Source: Gammaproteobacteria bacterium (GTDB lineage Bacteria > Pseudomonadota > Gammaproteobacteria > Natronospirales > REEB76). From it: a DNA stretch of 64,000 nucleotides. Both the position numbers and the translations under genes were made by a program. Position 1 is the first letter of the stretch. Each line of letters opens with the position of its first letter. Below are positions 1-7,209 of the stretch, in pieces. Where the stretch lies: positions 124,001 through 188,000 of the forward strand of contig DASVOS010000004.1 in the NCBI GenBank assembly GCA_036383255.1, given 5' to 3'. The notes beneath the pieces are model-generated. The model was not told where the DNA came from and made no database searches. It saw nothing but the letters and a program-made list of their open reading frames with translations.

Positions 1-70
1 GGCCCGTCTCCTCCAGGAACACCCGTACCTTCTGTCCGTTGGGCGTGGTCCAGTAATAGAAATCCAGCAT
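1..70 (-). CDS. Glutathione S-transferase-like protein, N-terminal fragment cut by the window edge
   Basis: The reverse strand encodes MLDFYYWTTPNGQKVRVFLE followed by ETG before the edge. This matches the thioredoxin-fold N-terminus of YfcG/Ure2-type glutathione transferases, which begin with a short strand, a YYW-TPNG turn and a helix ending in FLEE. I chose ATG 68-70 because CGAGG lies seven bases upstream. In-frame ATGs further out (ending at 109 and 139) lack a clear ribosome site. Only about 23 residues are visible, so the subfamily and substrate cannot be stated. It is divergent from the peptide transporter. Confidence 0.7.
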   Translation of the reverse strand, partial: MLDFYYWTTPNGQKVRVFLEETG

Positions 71-159
71 GAGACTGCCTCGTGGAATGAGTCCAGGACC
101 CTGCGGCATGGCCGAGGGATCGGCGGTGCCCGCGGTCATGTCGCTAGCCAACCCTATAT

Positions 160-180
160 CAGGGAAACCAAGCTTCCCTG
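160..180. promoter_or_regulatory. Inverted repeat in divergent GST/transporter intergenic region
   Basis: Arms CAGGGAA (160-166) and TTCCCTG (174-180) are perfectly complementary across a 7-base spacer. The site lies in the 200-bp gap between two divergent genes, where an operator would be expected. No regulator gene is adjacent, so the role is inferred from position only. Confidence 0.3.
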
Positions 181-271
181 TCCGGTCATATTCTGGTACT
201 AAAGGCGTTGGCCATTATGTTGCATCCGCATGACGGGTGCCGGCCTAAACCCAAAGACACCGGAAGATCCC

Positions 272-1753
272 ATGAGCACCCAGACCGCCACTGCATCCCG
301 GAGCGCGTCTCCCTCCAAGACGCTCGGTTTCAGCACCCTCTTCCTGATGGAGATGTGGGAGCGCTTCGGTTACTACGGCATGACCGCGGTGATCGTGCTC
401 TACATGGTCCACCAGCTGGGCTACACCGACGACCGCGCCAACCTCACCTTCGGCGCGTTCACCGCCATGGCCTACGCCGTCCCGGCAGTGGGCGGCTGGA
501 TCGGCGACAAGATACTCGGCAGCAAGCGGACCACGGTGCTCGGCGCCTCTTTCCTGACCCTCGGCTACATCCTGCTGTCGCTGCCGGTGCCGGCGCTGCT
601 GTTCCCGGCGCTCGCGATCGTCGCGGTGGGCGGCGGCATCTTCAAGGCCAACCCTGCCAACGTCATCTCCAAGCTCTATCAGGGGGAGTCCGCCAAGCTC
701 GACAGCGCCTTCACCATGTACTACATGGCGGTGAACGTGGGCGCCTTCCTCTCCCAGTCCTTCACCCCGCTGTTCGCGGTCTGGTGGGGCTGGCACGTGG
801 CTTTCGCGCTCTGCGCAGCCGGCCTGGCTTTGGGCCAGATCAACTTCTTCTTCATGCGGCGCCATCTTGCACACGTGGGCTCCGAACCGGATTTCAAGCC
901 GCTCGATACCCGCAAGTTCGGCCTGGTGCTTGCCGGCATCGTGTTGGGCATCGTGGCAGTGACCTTCATCATCCAGAACCTGGACCTGGCGCGCGGCATC
1001 GTCTGGGCCGCCGGCATCGCAGGGCTCGCCATCTTCGTCTGGATGTGGGCCATCGGCAACGTGCGCGAGAGGAAAGGAGTGCTGGCGGTATTCATCCTTA
1101 CGTTGCAGACCGTGGCCTTCTTCATCTATTACGGGCAGATGTCCACCTCCCTGACCCTGTTCGCTGACCGCAACGTGGATCTCGACTTCTACGGCTACGT
1201 GGCCCCGGCGGGCCAGGTGCAGGTGCTGAACCCGTTCTGGATCTTCGTGCTGAGCCCGCTGTTGGCCCTGCTCTACAACCATTGGGGCAAGAGCAAGGGC
1301 GGCGACTTCCATATCTCCACCAAGTTCGCCATGGGCTTCGTGATCCTGGCGGCGGGCTTCTTCATCTACGGTTTCAGCGGCCACTTCGCCGTGGCCGGCA
1401 AGATCTCGCTGTGGTGGATGATCTGGGGCTACTGCCTGCAGTCGCTGGGCGAGCTCTTGATCAGCGGCCTCGGCCTCGCCATGGTGGCGCGTTACGTGGG
1501 CCCACGCATGCGCGGCTTCGTCATGGGCCTGTGGTTCCTGGCCACCGGAATCTCCCAGTACCTGGGCGGCATCGTGGCCACCTACGCCAGCGTGCCGGAC
1601 AACATCACCGACCCGGTGCAATCGCTGCCGCTCTACACCAACCTCTGCATGAACCTGGGTTACTGGGCGCTGGCGGGCACTGCCTTCGCACTGGCCATGA
1701 TCCCAGTGATGAAGTGGATCTCCGCTACCGGCGGCGAGGCGCTCGACCACTAG
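272..1753 (+). CDS. Proton-dependent oligopeptide (POT/PTR2) family transporter
   Basis: This 493-aa polytopic inner-membrane protein should import di- and tripeptides with protons. Near the N-terminus it carries EMWERFGYYG, the ExxERFxYY signature of the POT family (DtpA-like), followed by many hydrophobic segments. I placed the start at ATG 272 because GGAAG sits just upstream and the protein then begins MSTQTATASR; an earlier in-frame ATG at 230 would only add a non-conserved leader. Its stop codon overlaps that of the convergent FMN reductase by four bases. The exact peptide specificity cannot be read from the sequence. Confidence 0.9.
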   Translation: MSTQTATASRSASPSKTLGFSTLFLMEMWERFGYYGMTAVIVLYMVHQLGYTDDRANLTFGAFTAMAYAVPAVGGWIGDKILGSKRTTVLGASFLTLGYILLSLPVPALLFPALAIVAVGGGIFKANPANVISKLYQGESAKLDSAFTMYYMAVNVGAFLSQSFTPLFAVWWGWHVAFALCAAGLALGQINFFFMRRHLAHVGSEPDFKPLDTRKFGLVLAGIVLGIVAVTFIIQNLDLARGIVWAAGIAGLAIFVWMWAIGNVRERKGVLAVFILTLQTVAFFIYYGQMSTSLTLFADRNVDLDFYGYVAPAGQVQVLNPFWIFVLSPLLALLYNHWGKSKGGDFHISTKFAMGFVILAAGFFIYGFSGHFAVAGKISLWWMIWGYCLQSLGELLISGLGLAMVARYVGPRMRGFVMGLWFLATGISQYLGGIVATYASVPDNITDPVQSLPLYTNLCMNLGYWALAGTAFALAMIPVMKWISATGGEALDH

Positions 1754-2358
1754 TGCCTGGCATGGCTTGAGGGCTGCGCGCTCTCCGGGCGCGCAACCCG
1801 TGCCTCCCCGGCTTGCACCTGCAGCCGGCGCGTCCAGCCTTCCAGGTTCGCCAGCAGCCCGCCGATCAGCTTGCGGGTGGTCTCGTCGGTGAGCCGGCCC
1901 GAGGCGTCGAACGCCTTGGGTGCATCGGCGATCATGACCTCCGGCCGGTTCAGCGGGTACATGTTCACGAACACGCAGACCTGGCGCAGGTGGTACTGGG
2001 CGCGCGCGGTGCCCAGCTTGCTGGTGGAGGCGCCCATGATCGCCGCGGGCTTGTCCTCGAAGGGCTGCGACGGCGGCCGCGACACCCAATCAATCGCGTT
2101 CTTGAGCACGCCCGGCACCGAGTAGTTGTACTCCGGCGTCACGAACAGCACCGCGTCCGCTGCGCGCACCTGCTCGCGCAACCTCTGCACCTCCGGCGGG
2201 AATCCACGCTCGCGCACGTCGTCGTCATACAGGGGCAGCACGCCGATGTCGCCGGTCTCTATCTCCATGCCCGCGGGCTTGAGCTCCAGCGCCGCGCGCA
2301 GCGCGAGCTTGTTGTAGGAACCCTTGCGCAGGCTGCCGACCATCGCGAGTACTTTCAT
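1750..2358 (-). CDS. NADPH-dependent FMN reductase (ChrR/azoreductase-like)
   Basis: The 202-aa flavodoxin-fold protein begins MKVLAMVGSLRKGSYN, where GSLRKGSYN is the FMN-phosphate loop of the NADPH_dep_FMN_red family. Later it has TPEYNYSVPGVLKNAIDW, the conserved flavin-binding segment. Members reduce quinones, azo dyes or chromate in the cytosol using NAD(P)H. The start at 2356-2358 follows GGAG by eight bases. It is divergent from the methyltransferase across 58 bp. The family is secure; the physiological acceptor is unknown. Confidence 0.9.
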   Translation of the reverse strand: MKVLAMVGSLRKGSYNKLALRAALELKPAGMEIETGDIGVLPLYDDDVRERGFPPEVQRLREQVRAADAVLFVTPEYNYSVPGVLKNAIDWVSRPPSQPFEDKPAAIMGASTSKLGTARAQYHLRQVCVFVNMYPLNRPEVMIADAPKAFDASGRLTDETTRKLIGGLLANLEGWTRRLQVQAGEARVARPESAQPSSHARH

Positions 2359-2404
2359 GGGACGTGCTCCGTGCATGAGGGGAATACCGGCATCACCCTA
2401 CCGA

Positions 2405-2410
2405 TATAAT
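2405..2410 (+). promoter_or_regulatory. Consensus -10 box (TATAAT) directly before the methyltransferase start
   Basis: A perfect TATAAT ends six bases before the ATG at 2417, so the predicted +1 falls on or next to the A of the start codon. No convincing -35 box lies 16-18 bases upstream. If used, the transcript would be leaderless or nearly so. Confidence 0.4.
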
Positions 2411-2416
2411 GGGGGC

Positions 2417-3175
2417 ATGGCTGCGAACACGTTCAAAGATCACTTCTCCGGGCACGCCGCCGATTACTCGCGCTACCGCCCCGGCGCCTACCCGGCCGGG
2501 CTCTACAAGGCGCTGGCGGCGCTGGCGCCGGACACGGCGCGCGCCTGGGACTGCGCCACCGGCAACGGCCAGGCGGCGCTGGGACTCGCGGCACATTTCG
2601 CGCGGGTGGACGCGACCGATGCCAGCGCCAAGCAGGTCGAGGCGGCCCAGGCGCATCCCAAGGTGCATTATTCTGTCGCGCCGGCCGAGGCCTGCAGCCT
2701 GCCGGACGCGAGCATGTCGCTGGTGACGGTGGCCCAGGCGCTGCATTGGCTCGACTTGCCGCGCTTCTACGCCGAGGTGCGGCGGGTGGCGAAGCCGGAG
2801 GCGGTGCTGGCCTGCTGGTGCTACATGCACTGCGCGGTGACGCCGGCGGTGGACGCAGTCATGGGACGGCTCTATGAGGGCATACTCGGCGACGCCTACT
2901 GGCCGCCGGAGCGCAAGCACGTGGAGAACGGCTACCGCGACCTGGATTTCCCCTTCACCCGCATCGAACTGCCGGCATTCAGCCTGGAGGTGCGCTGGGA
3001 TTTCGAGGCCTACGTGGGTTATCTCAGCAGCTGGTCCGCGACGCAGAACTACATCAAGAAGAACGGCACGAGCCCCCTCGAGCTCGTGGGGGATGACCTG
3101 CTAGCGGCCTGGGGGGACCCTCGAGGAGCGCGCGACGTGCGCTGGCCTCTCACCATCCTGGCCGGCTGGGTCTAA
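2417..3175 (+). CDS. Class I SAM-dependent methyltransferase
   Basis: The 252-aa protein has the Rossmann methyltransferase motif I as WDCATGNGQAALGL (about residues 44-57), an acidic post-I strand and the QALHWLD segment typical of the Methyltransf_11/UbiE-like group related to yeast Tmt1. The substrate is not evident. ATG 2417 gives the expected N-terminus (MAANTFKDHFSG) with GGGG just upstream. The stop codon merges into the left arm of a large hairpin element (3174-3315), which separates it from the convergent kinase gene. Confidence 0.85.
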   Translation: MAANTFKDHFSGHAADYSRYRPGAYPAGLYKALAALAPDTARAWDCATGNGQAALGLAAHFARVDATDASAKQVEAAQAHPKVHYSVAPAEACSLPDASMSLVTVAQALHWLDLPRFYAEVRRVAKPEAVLACWCYMHCAVTPAVDAVMGRLYEGILGDAYWPPERKHVENGYRDLDFPFTRIELPAFSLEVRWDFEAYVGYLSSWSATQNYIKKNGTSPLELVGDDLLAAWGDPRGARDVRWPLTILAGWV

Positions 3176-3315
3176 AGTCGTCTCGAAAGCTGCTGCGCTT
3201 GCTGGAACTTCGTTGCGGTCCGGCTCGCCCTCCTCACGTACTGGAATGTACGCTCCGGGGGCTCGCCTCCCGCGCCTTGTTCTAGCTGCGCTCGCGACGC
3301 TTTCGAAACGACTTT
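3174..3315. repeat. Hairpin element family, copy 1 (inverted relative to copies 2-4)
   Basis: Outer arms at 3174-3190 and 3299-3315 are complementary at 16 of 17 positions. A middle stem pairs GCTGGAAC with GTTCTAGC (one G-T). The innermost stem is CGTAC (3237-3241), six-base loop, GTACG (3248-3252). The reverse complement shares the blocks GCGTCGCGAGCG, GGAGGCGAGC, CCGCAACGA and GCGCAGCAGCTTT (near-identical) with copies at 7.1, 54.3 and 56.3 kb. The element begins at the methyltransferase stop and ends at the kinase stop, filling the whole convergent gap. Likely a terminator or 3-prime structure. Confidence 0.75.
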
Positions 3316-3812
3316 TAGGAAAGGGCTTTCTCGGCTAGGCGAAACACTTCGTCCGGCGGCAACGTGGCATCGATGCGCACCGCTTTCTCCGGCGCCTCGA
3401 AGCGCGCCGCCACTTCCCGCACCAGCGTGGCGTCCCGGTCGCGGGCGGGGTGCGCCTGTGCCGCCACGCGCGCCGCGGCCACGTCCACCGGGCAATCCAG
3501 CCACAGCATCACGCAGTTGAACCCATACTCGCGCGCGAGGGCCTGGGCGGACTCGCGCTCGGCGCGGCGGCCGAACGTCATGCCGTCCACGATGGAGCCG
3601 CGGCCGGTGGCGCAGCGCTGCCGCAGCTCCGCCATCACCGCCAGGTTGGCGGCATGCTTCTCCGCCTCGGTGAAGCCGCCGCGGGGGAACAGCCGCGCGC
3701 GGATGCTGTCCCGGTCGATGTGAGTGTAGTTGTGCCGCTTAGCCAGCTTGGCGGCGAGCGTGGACTTGCCGCTGCCCGGCAGGCCCACCAGCAATACCAC
3801 GCTGGACGGCAT
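3315..3812 (-). CDS. Small P-loop kinase-like ATPase (AAA_33 family)
   Basis: A 165-aa protein with Walker A GLPGSGKST at residues 10-18, then HIDRDSIRARLF, the D-R-D-S-I-R pattern of AAA_33/zeta-toxin-like small-molecule or nucleotide kinases, and a late helix with RDRD. It probably phosphorylates a small metabolite; the substrate is not deducible. Its start lies three bases after the stop of the saccharopine-dehydrogenase-like gene, so the two form an operon. The gene ends inside the right arm of hairpin element copy 1. Confidence 0.8.
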   Translation of the reverse strand: MPSSVVLLVGLPGSGKSTLAAKLAKRHNYTHIDRDSIRARLFPRGGFTEAEKHAANLAVMAELRQRCATGRGSIVDGMTFGRRAERESAQALAREYGFNCVMLWLDCPVDVAAARVAAQAHPARDRDATLVREVAARFEAPEKAVRIDATLPPDEVFRLAEKALS

Positions 3813-3815
3813 GGC

Positions 3816-4946
3816 CTAGAGGCTCTCGGTGCGCTGCCGGTAGCGCACGCCGCGCTCGGCCAGGTAGGAGAGCATGTACTCGTAGCAGGGCTGCACCGCG
3901 CCCACGTGCTCCGGGGGGTGCACGCCCTTCTCCTTGAAGGTGCCGTCCAGCAGCAGGTTCGCCGCAGCGCAGCAGGTGAAACCGGTGGTGCGGGCCATGG
4001 AGGAGAAGCCGGTCCTGGGATCGTACTCGTCGTACATGTCCCACACGTGGCGCACGCGCTTGCCCTGCTCCTCGCCTTCCACGGTCACGCGCATCACGGT
4101 GAGCTCGGGCTCGCCGGGCTTGAGCTTCCACTGGTCGATGAGCAGCTTCGCGGTGAGCTTGAGCGGCACCACCTTGGCGCCGTCCAGGTCCAGCGGCTCC
4201 TCACCGAAGAAGCCGGCGCGCTTGAAGTCCTCGATGAGCGCGATGTGGCCGGGGTAGCGCAGCGTCTTCTCGGCCATGTCCGGGATGTGCTTCATGGTGA
4301 AGAGCAGCGACCGCAGGCCGTCGGTGTTGAACGCCTCGAGCGTGCCCGGCCTGTCGAAGGGGATCATCTCCCGCTCCGTGAGCGCCGGCAGCGTCACCAC
4401 CTTGCCGCCGCGCTGCAGGCGCGCGGGCCGCGTGTACTCCTCGATCACGTCGATGGGGGAGAACGGCGCCTTGTACAGGAACGGCGGCTCCGGCTTCTGC
4501 GGCAAGCCGCCCACCAGGCACTCGAAGCGCGTGACCTTCATGGCCTTGTCATGGTGGCCGAGGATCACGTTGTCCATGCCGGGCGCCACGCCCACGTCGG
4601 TGATCACGCGCACGCCCTTGTCCCGCGCTAGGGCGTCCAGCGCCAGGGCGTCCTCCGGGAAGAACGAGATGTCCGCCACGTCCTTGCCGGCCTCGATGAC
4701 GGTCTTGAGGGTGGCGAAACCCATGAAGCCCGGCACCGCGGTGACCACGAGGTCGAAGGGGGCCACGAAGGCCTTGAGCGCGGCGGGGTCGCGGCTGTCG
4801 AGCCGCTGGGTCTTGATGCCCTTCTGGGCGAGGCGCTCCAGCGCCGGAGCGGACAGGTCCGCCGAGGTGACGTCGTGCCGGGCGGCGAGGTCCTGGGCCA
4901 TCACGCTGCCCACCATGCCCGCGCCGACGATGCCGATCTTGGCCAT
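3816..4946 (-). CDS. Saccharopine dehydrogenase family oxidoreductase
   Basis: The 376-aa protein opens with a Rossmann NAD(P)-binding loop (GIVGAGMVGS, residues 5-14) and continues through a saccharopine-dehydrogenase C-terminal-type domain (DVGVAPGMDN, then LVGGLPQKPEPPF). This family includes lysine-pathway saccharopine reductases and carboxynorspermidine dehydrogenases; bacterial orphans like this one are usually of unknown substrate. The ATG at 4944-4946 follows AGGAG by seven bases. It is the first gene of a two-gene operon with the P-loop kinase. Confidence 0.85.
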   Translation of the reverse strand: MAKIGIVGAGMVGSVMAQDLAARHDVTSADLSAPALERLAQKGIKTQRLDSRDPAALKAFVAPFDLVVTAVPGFMGFATLKTVIEAGKDVADISFFPEDALALDALARDKGVRVITDVGVAPGMDNVILGHHDKAMKVTRFECLVGGLPQKPEPPFLYKAPFSPIDVIEEYTRPARLQRGGKVVTLPALTEREMIPFDRPGTLEAFNTDGLRSLLFTMKHIPDMAEKTLRYPGHIALIEDFKRAGFFGEEPLDLDGAKVVPLKLTAKLLIDQWKLKPGEPELTVMRVTVEGEEQGKRVRHVWDMYDEYDPRTGFSSMARTTGFTCCAAANLLLDGTFKEKGVHPPEHVGAVQPCYEYMLSYLAERGVRYRQRTESL

Positions 4947-5031
4947 GCCCGAACTCCTAAGCAGTGCCCGGCCCGGCGGATGCCGGGCGGCGCGGGAGTT
5001 TACTGTGCCGGCTGCCCCGTGGGTAGCCGTC

Positions 5032-5472
5032 TCACCAAGTCCCGGTGTTTGGCATCGATTTCCACGGCTCGGCCGGCGCCAACGGCTCGCCAACCTGCAA
5101 TAACTCTATAGAGATGTTGTCCGGCGTGCGGATGAAGGCCATATGGCCGTCCCGCGGCGGCCGGTTGATGGTGACTCCCGCGTCCATGAGCTTCCGGCAG
5201 AGGCTGTAGATGTCCTCCACCCGGTAGGCCAGGTGGCCGAAGTTGCGCCCGCCGGCATAGCCCTTCTCGTCCCAGTTGTGCGTGAGCTCCACCAGGGGCG
5301 CCTTCTGTCGGCGCGCCGCCTCGGCATCGCCCGGCGCCGCCAGGAACACCAGGGTGTAGCGGCCCTTCTCGTGGTCGGCACGGCTGATCTCCGTGAAGCC
5401 GAGCTTGTTGCAGAAGAAATCCAGGGTCTGGTCCAGGTCCGAAACCCTGATCATGGTATGGAGGTACTGCAT
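5032..5472 (-). CDS. gloA: Lactoylglutathione lyase (glyoxalase I)
   Basis: The 146-aa enzyme isomerises the methylglyoxal-glutathione hemithioacetal to S-lactoylglutathione. Metal ligands expected for the Ni-type GloA are in place: H5 (YLHTMIRV), E62 (VELTHNW), H80 (GHLAYRV) and E123 (IELLQ). GAAGG lies five bases before the ATG. One base separates it from the upstream DUF488 gene, so the two are co-transcribed. It is slightly longer at the C-terminus than E. coli GloA (135 aa). Confidence 0.95.
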   Translation of the reverse strand: MQYLHTMIRVSDLDQTLDFFCNKLGFTEISRADHEKGRYTLVFLAAPGDAEAARRQKAPLVELTHNWDEKGYAGGRNFGHLAYRVEDIYSLCRKLMDAGVTINRPPRDGHMAFIRTPDNISIELLQVGEPLAPAEPWKSMPNTGTW

Positions 5473-5473
5473 A

Positions 5474-5998
5474 TCAACCTTCCAGCGTGAAAGGGTAGGT
5501 TATCTCTGAACCGTGGACCTCGGCGAAAGGCGTCAGCTCGTGCAGCGGCGTCTTGTCCGGGGCCAGGATATCCCGCACCTCCACCCCGCGCACCGTCAAG
5601 GCGTCGCCGATGAGCGAACGGTGGCAGCGCCAGGGGACCGCCTCGGCGCACATGATGCAGACGCAGCCTTTCTCCGCCAGCCCGATGAGGATGCCGAGCG
5701 CGGCCTCGAACTCGGGCGTCTGCATGTAGTCCGCGAAACCGCGGAACCCGGCGTTGCGCCAACCCATGTTGACGGAATCCTTGCGCGGCTTGCGCAGGCC
5801 GCCGAGCTCCGGCATGTGGCGGTAGGCGAGGCCCACGGCGGCCAGCGAGCGCGCCAGCACGTCGCTGTTGTACTGCGGGTTGTGCCGCGAGCGCGGTATC
5901 GTGCGAACGTCCGCCAGCAACATCACGCGGTGCTCCTGCAACAGGCCCAGGAGTTCGTCGAAGGGCCGCGTGGAGTGGCCGACGGTCAGTATCAGCAC
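5474..5998 (-). CDS. DUF488 family protein
   Basis: The 174-aa cytosolic protein begins [19 protein letters not shown], the GHS-R signature of DUF488, with [15 protein letters not shown], and later [17 protein letters not shown], a conserved Cys/His-rich segment. The biochemical role of the family is not established. The start is a GTG at 5996-5998, three bases after the upstream membrane-protein gene, and the stop abuts gloA. Five minus-strand genes from carbonic anhydrase to gloA are thus tightly packed (with the membrane protein between). Confidence 0.85.
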   Translation of the reverse strand: MLILTVGHSTRPFDELLGLLQEHRVMLLADVRTIPRSRHNPQYNSDVLARSLAAVGLAYRHMPELGGLRKPRKDSVNMGWRNAGFRGFADYMQTPEFEAALGILIGLAEKGCVCIMCAEAVPWRCHRSLIGDALTVRGVEVRDILAPDKTPLHELTPFAEVHGSEITYPFTLEG

Positions 5999-6001
5999 GG
6001 G

Positions 6002-6547
6002 TCAAGGCACCAGGAGGCTCAGGAGATAGACGCCCACCGCGATCCAGGTGCCGTAAGCCAGGGCCGGGATGAGGTGTGCGGTCCAGCGGTCCATGCGCGT
6101 GACGTGCAGCGCGTCGCCGCGCGCGAGCTTGCCGCGGGTGTGGCCCCAGAGCATGAAGCTCAGGGCCGGCACGCCGCAGACCATGAAGCCCACGGTGGCG
6201 AGGAACAGCAGCGGGAAGTGCGGCCCGGGCGTGCCCGGTGCCGGCAGCCAGGACAGGCGCGCCACCGCCGCGAGGTAGCAGAGCGCCACCAGCCCGGCGA
6301 GCGCGCGCGGCGCCCACCAGAAGCGCTGCTGGCTCACCAGCGAGAGCGCGAGGCAGGCAGCCGAGAAGCCCAGCGCGCTGCAGAGCAGCGCCCGCGCCCA
6401 GGTCCACTGGCTGTGATACGCGACGCTGAGCCCGAGGCAGGCTACCGTCGCCGCCGGCGCGAGCAGCCACAGCAGGCTGCGGCTGAGCTGCTGGGCGTTG
6501 CGGCGCGGTTCAAGCGCCCGCAAGGTAACGGTCCTTGAGTCGTACAT
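6002..6547 (-). CDS. Four-helix inner-membrane protein, function unknown
   Basis: The 181-aa product has about four hydrophobic segments (LLWLLAPAATVACLGLSVAY, a central pair, and AYGTWIAVGVYLLSLLVP at the C-terminus) and a polar loop with HTRGKLARGDALHV. I do not recognise the family. The ATG at 6545-6547 overlaps the end of the carbonic anhydrase gene by 38 bases; an in-frame TTG at 6521-6523 would shorten the overlap to 14. It is probably translated from the same mRNA as its neighbours. Confidence 0.65.
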   Translation of the reverse strand: MYDSRTVTLRALEPRRNAQQLSRSLLWLLAPAATVACLGLSVAYHSQWTWARALLCSALGFSAACLALSLVSQQRFWWAPRALAGLVALCYLAAVARLSWLPAPGTPGPHFPLLFLATVGFMVCGVPALSFMLWGHTRGKLARGDALHVTRMDRWTAHLIPALAYGTWIAVGVYLLSLLVP

Positions 6548-7043
6548 AGTGCGCCGCCGAGTATCGCAGCATCTCCCGCTCCCCGTCCGTGAGCGGGCGC
6601 ACCTTCTGGGCCGGGCTGCCGCGGTAGAGGAACCCGGACTCCAGGCGCTTGCCCGGGCTCACCAGGCTGCCGGCGCCGAGCAGCACGTCGCTCTCCACCA
6701 CGGCGCCGTCCATGACGATGGCGCCCATGCCGATGAGGCACCGGTCGCCCACCGTGCAGGCGTGGAGCAGGCACTTGTGGCCCACGGTGACGTCGGCGCC
6801 GATGACGAGCGGGATGCCACCCTTGCTGTAGGGTCCGTCGTGGGTCACGTGCAGCATGGTGAGGTCCTGGATGTTGCTGCGTGGACCCACCTGGATGGTG
6901 TTCACGTCGCCGCGCGCCACCACGCAGGGCCAGAGCGAGGCGTCGTCGCCGAGCGCCACCTGGCCGATGACCTGGGCGCTCTCGTCTATATAGACGCGCT
7001 GGCCGATGACGGGTCTGATGCCGGTGTAGCTGCGGATGGCCAT
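6510..7043 (-). CDS. Gamma-class carbonic anhydrase family protein (YrdA-like)
   Basis: A 177-aa left-handed beta-helix protein with hexapeptide repeats. Zinc-site histidines appear in HVTH (H65, H68), GHK (H89) and LHAC (H94), as in YrdA/CaiE homologues. The family binds zinc in trimers; CO2 hydration is shown for only some members. I chose ATG 7041-7043 (MAIRSYTGIRPVIGQRVYID) by comparison with the YrdA N-terminus; an earlier in-frame GTG at 7070 adds nine residues. Hairpin element copy 2 lies directly upstream. Confidence 0.9.
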   Translation of the reverse strand: MAIRSYTGIRPVIGQRVYIDESAQVIGQVALGDDASLWPCVVARGDVNTIQVGPRSNIQDLTMLHVTHDGPYSKGGIPLVIGADVTVGHKCLLHACTVGDRCLIGMGAIVMDGAVVESDVLLGAGSLVSPGKRLESGFLYRGSPAQKVRPLTDGEREMLRYSAAHYVRLKDRYLAGA

Positions 7044-7076
7044 AGTAACGCTCGAACCCAATAAGAACACTACCGC

Positions 7077-7203
7077 GTAAAAGCGTCGCGAGCGAAGGCA
7101 GGGCTAGGCGCGCGAGACGAGCAGGAGGGAGTGCACTCTGATGTGCATGACCGACTGCGAGTCCGAAGCGCAACGACGCCCTGCCGAGCGCAGCAGCTTT
7201 TAC
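7077..7203. repeat. Hairpin element family, copy 2
   Basis: Nested complementary arms: outer GTAAAAGC (7077-7084) with GCTTTTAC (7196-7203), middle GGCAGGGC (7097-7104) with GCCCTGCC (7178-7185), inner TGCAC (7132-7136) with GTGCA (7143-7147) around loop TCTGAT. The core between middle and inner stems is nearly identical to copies 3 and 4. The element starts just after the stop of the diguanylate cyclase gene in the direction of that gene and ends in a short T-run, as a terminator would. Confidence 0.8.
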
Positions 7204-7209
7204 GTGATT

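Noticed and set aside
245-2089. Long minus-strand reading frame antisense to the POT transporter and FMN reductase
   Set aside because: Its translation is low-complexity, His/Arg/Ala-rich, typical of antisense frames in GC-rich DNA; both underlying genes have clear motifs.
6442-7173. Protein-like reading through hairpin copy 2, similar to one through copy 4 (56236-56436)
   Set aside because: The similarity (ALPPARLARLALPSLAT) is only the translated repeat core. The frames run antisense to carbonic anhydrase or lack ribosome sites.
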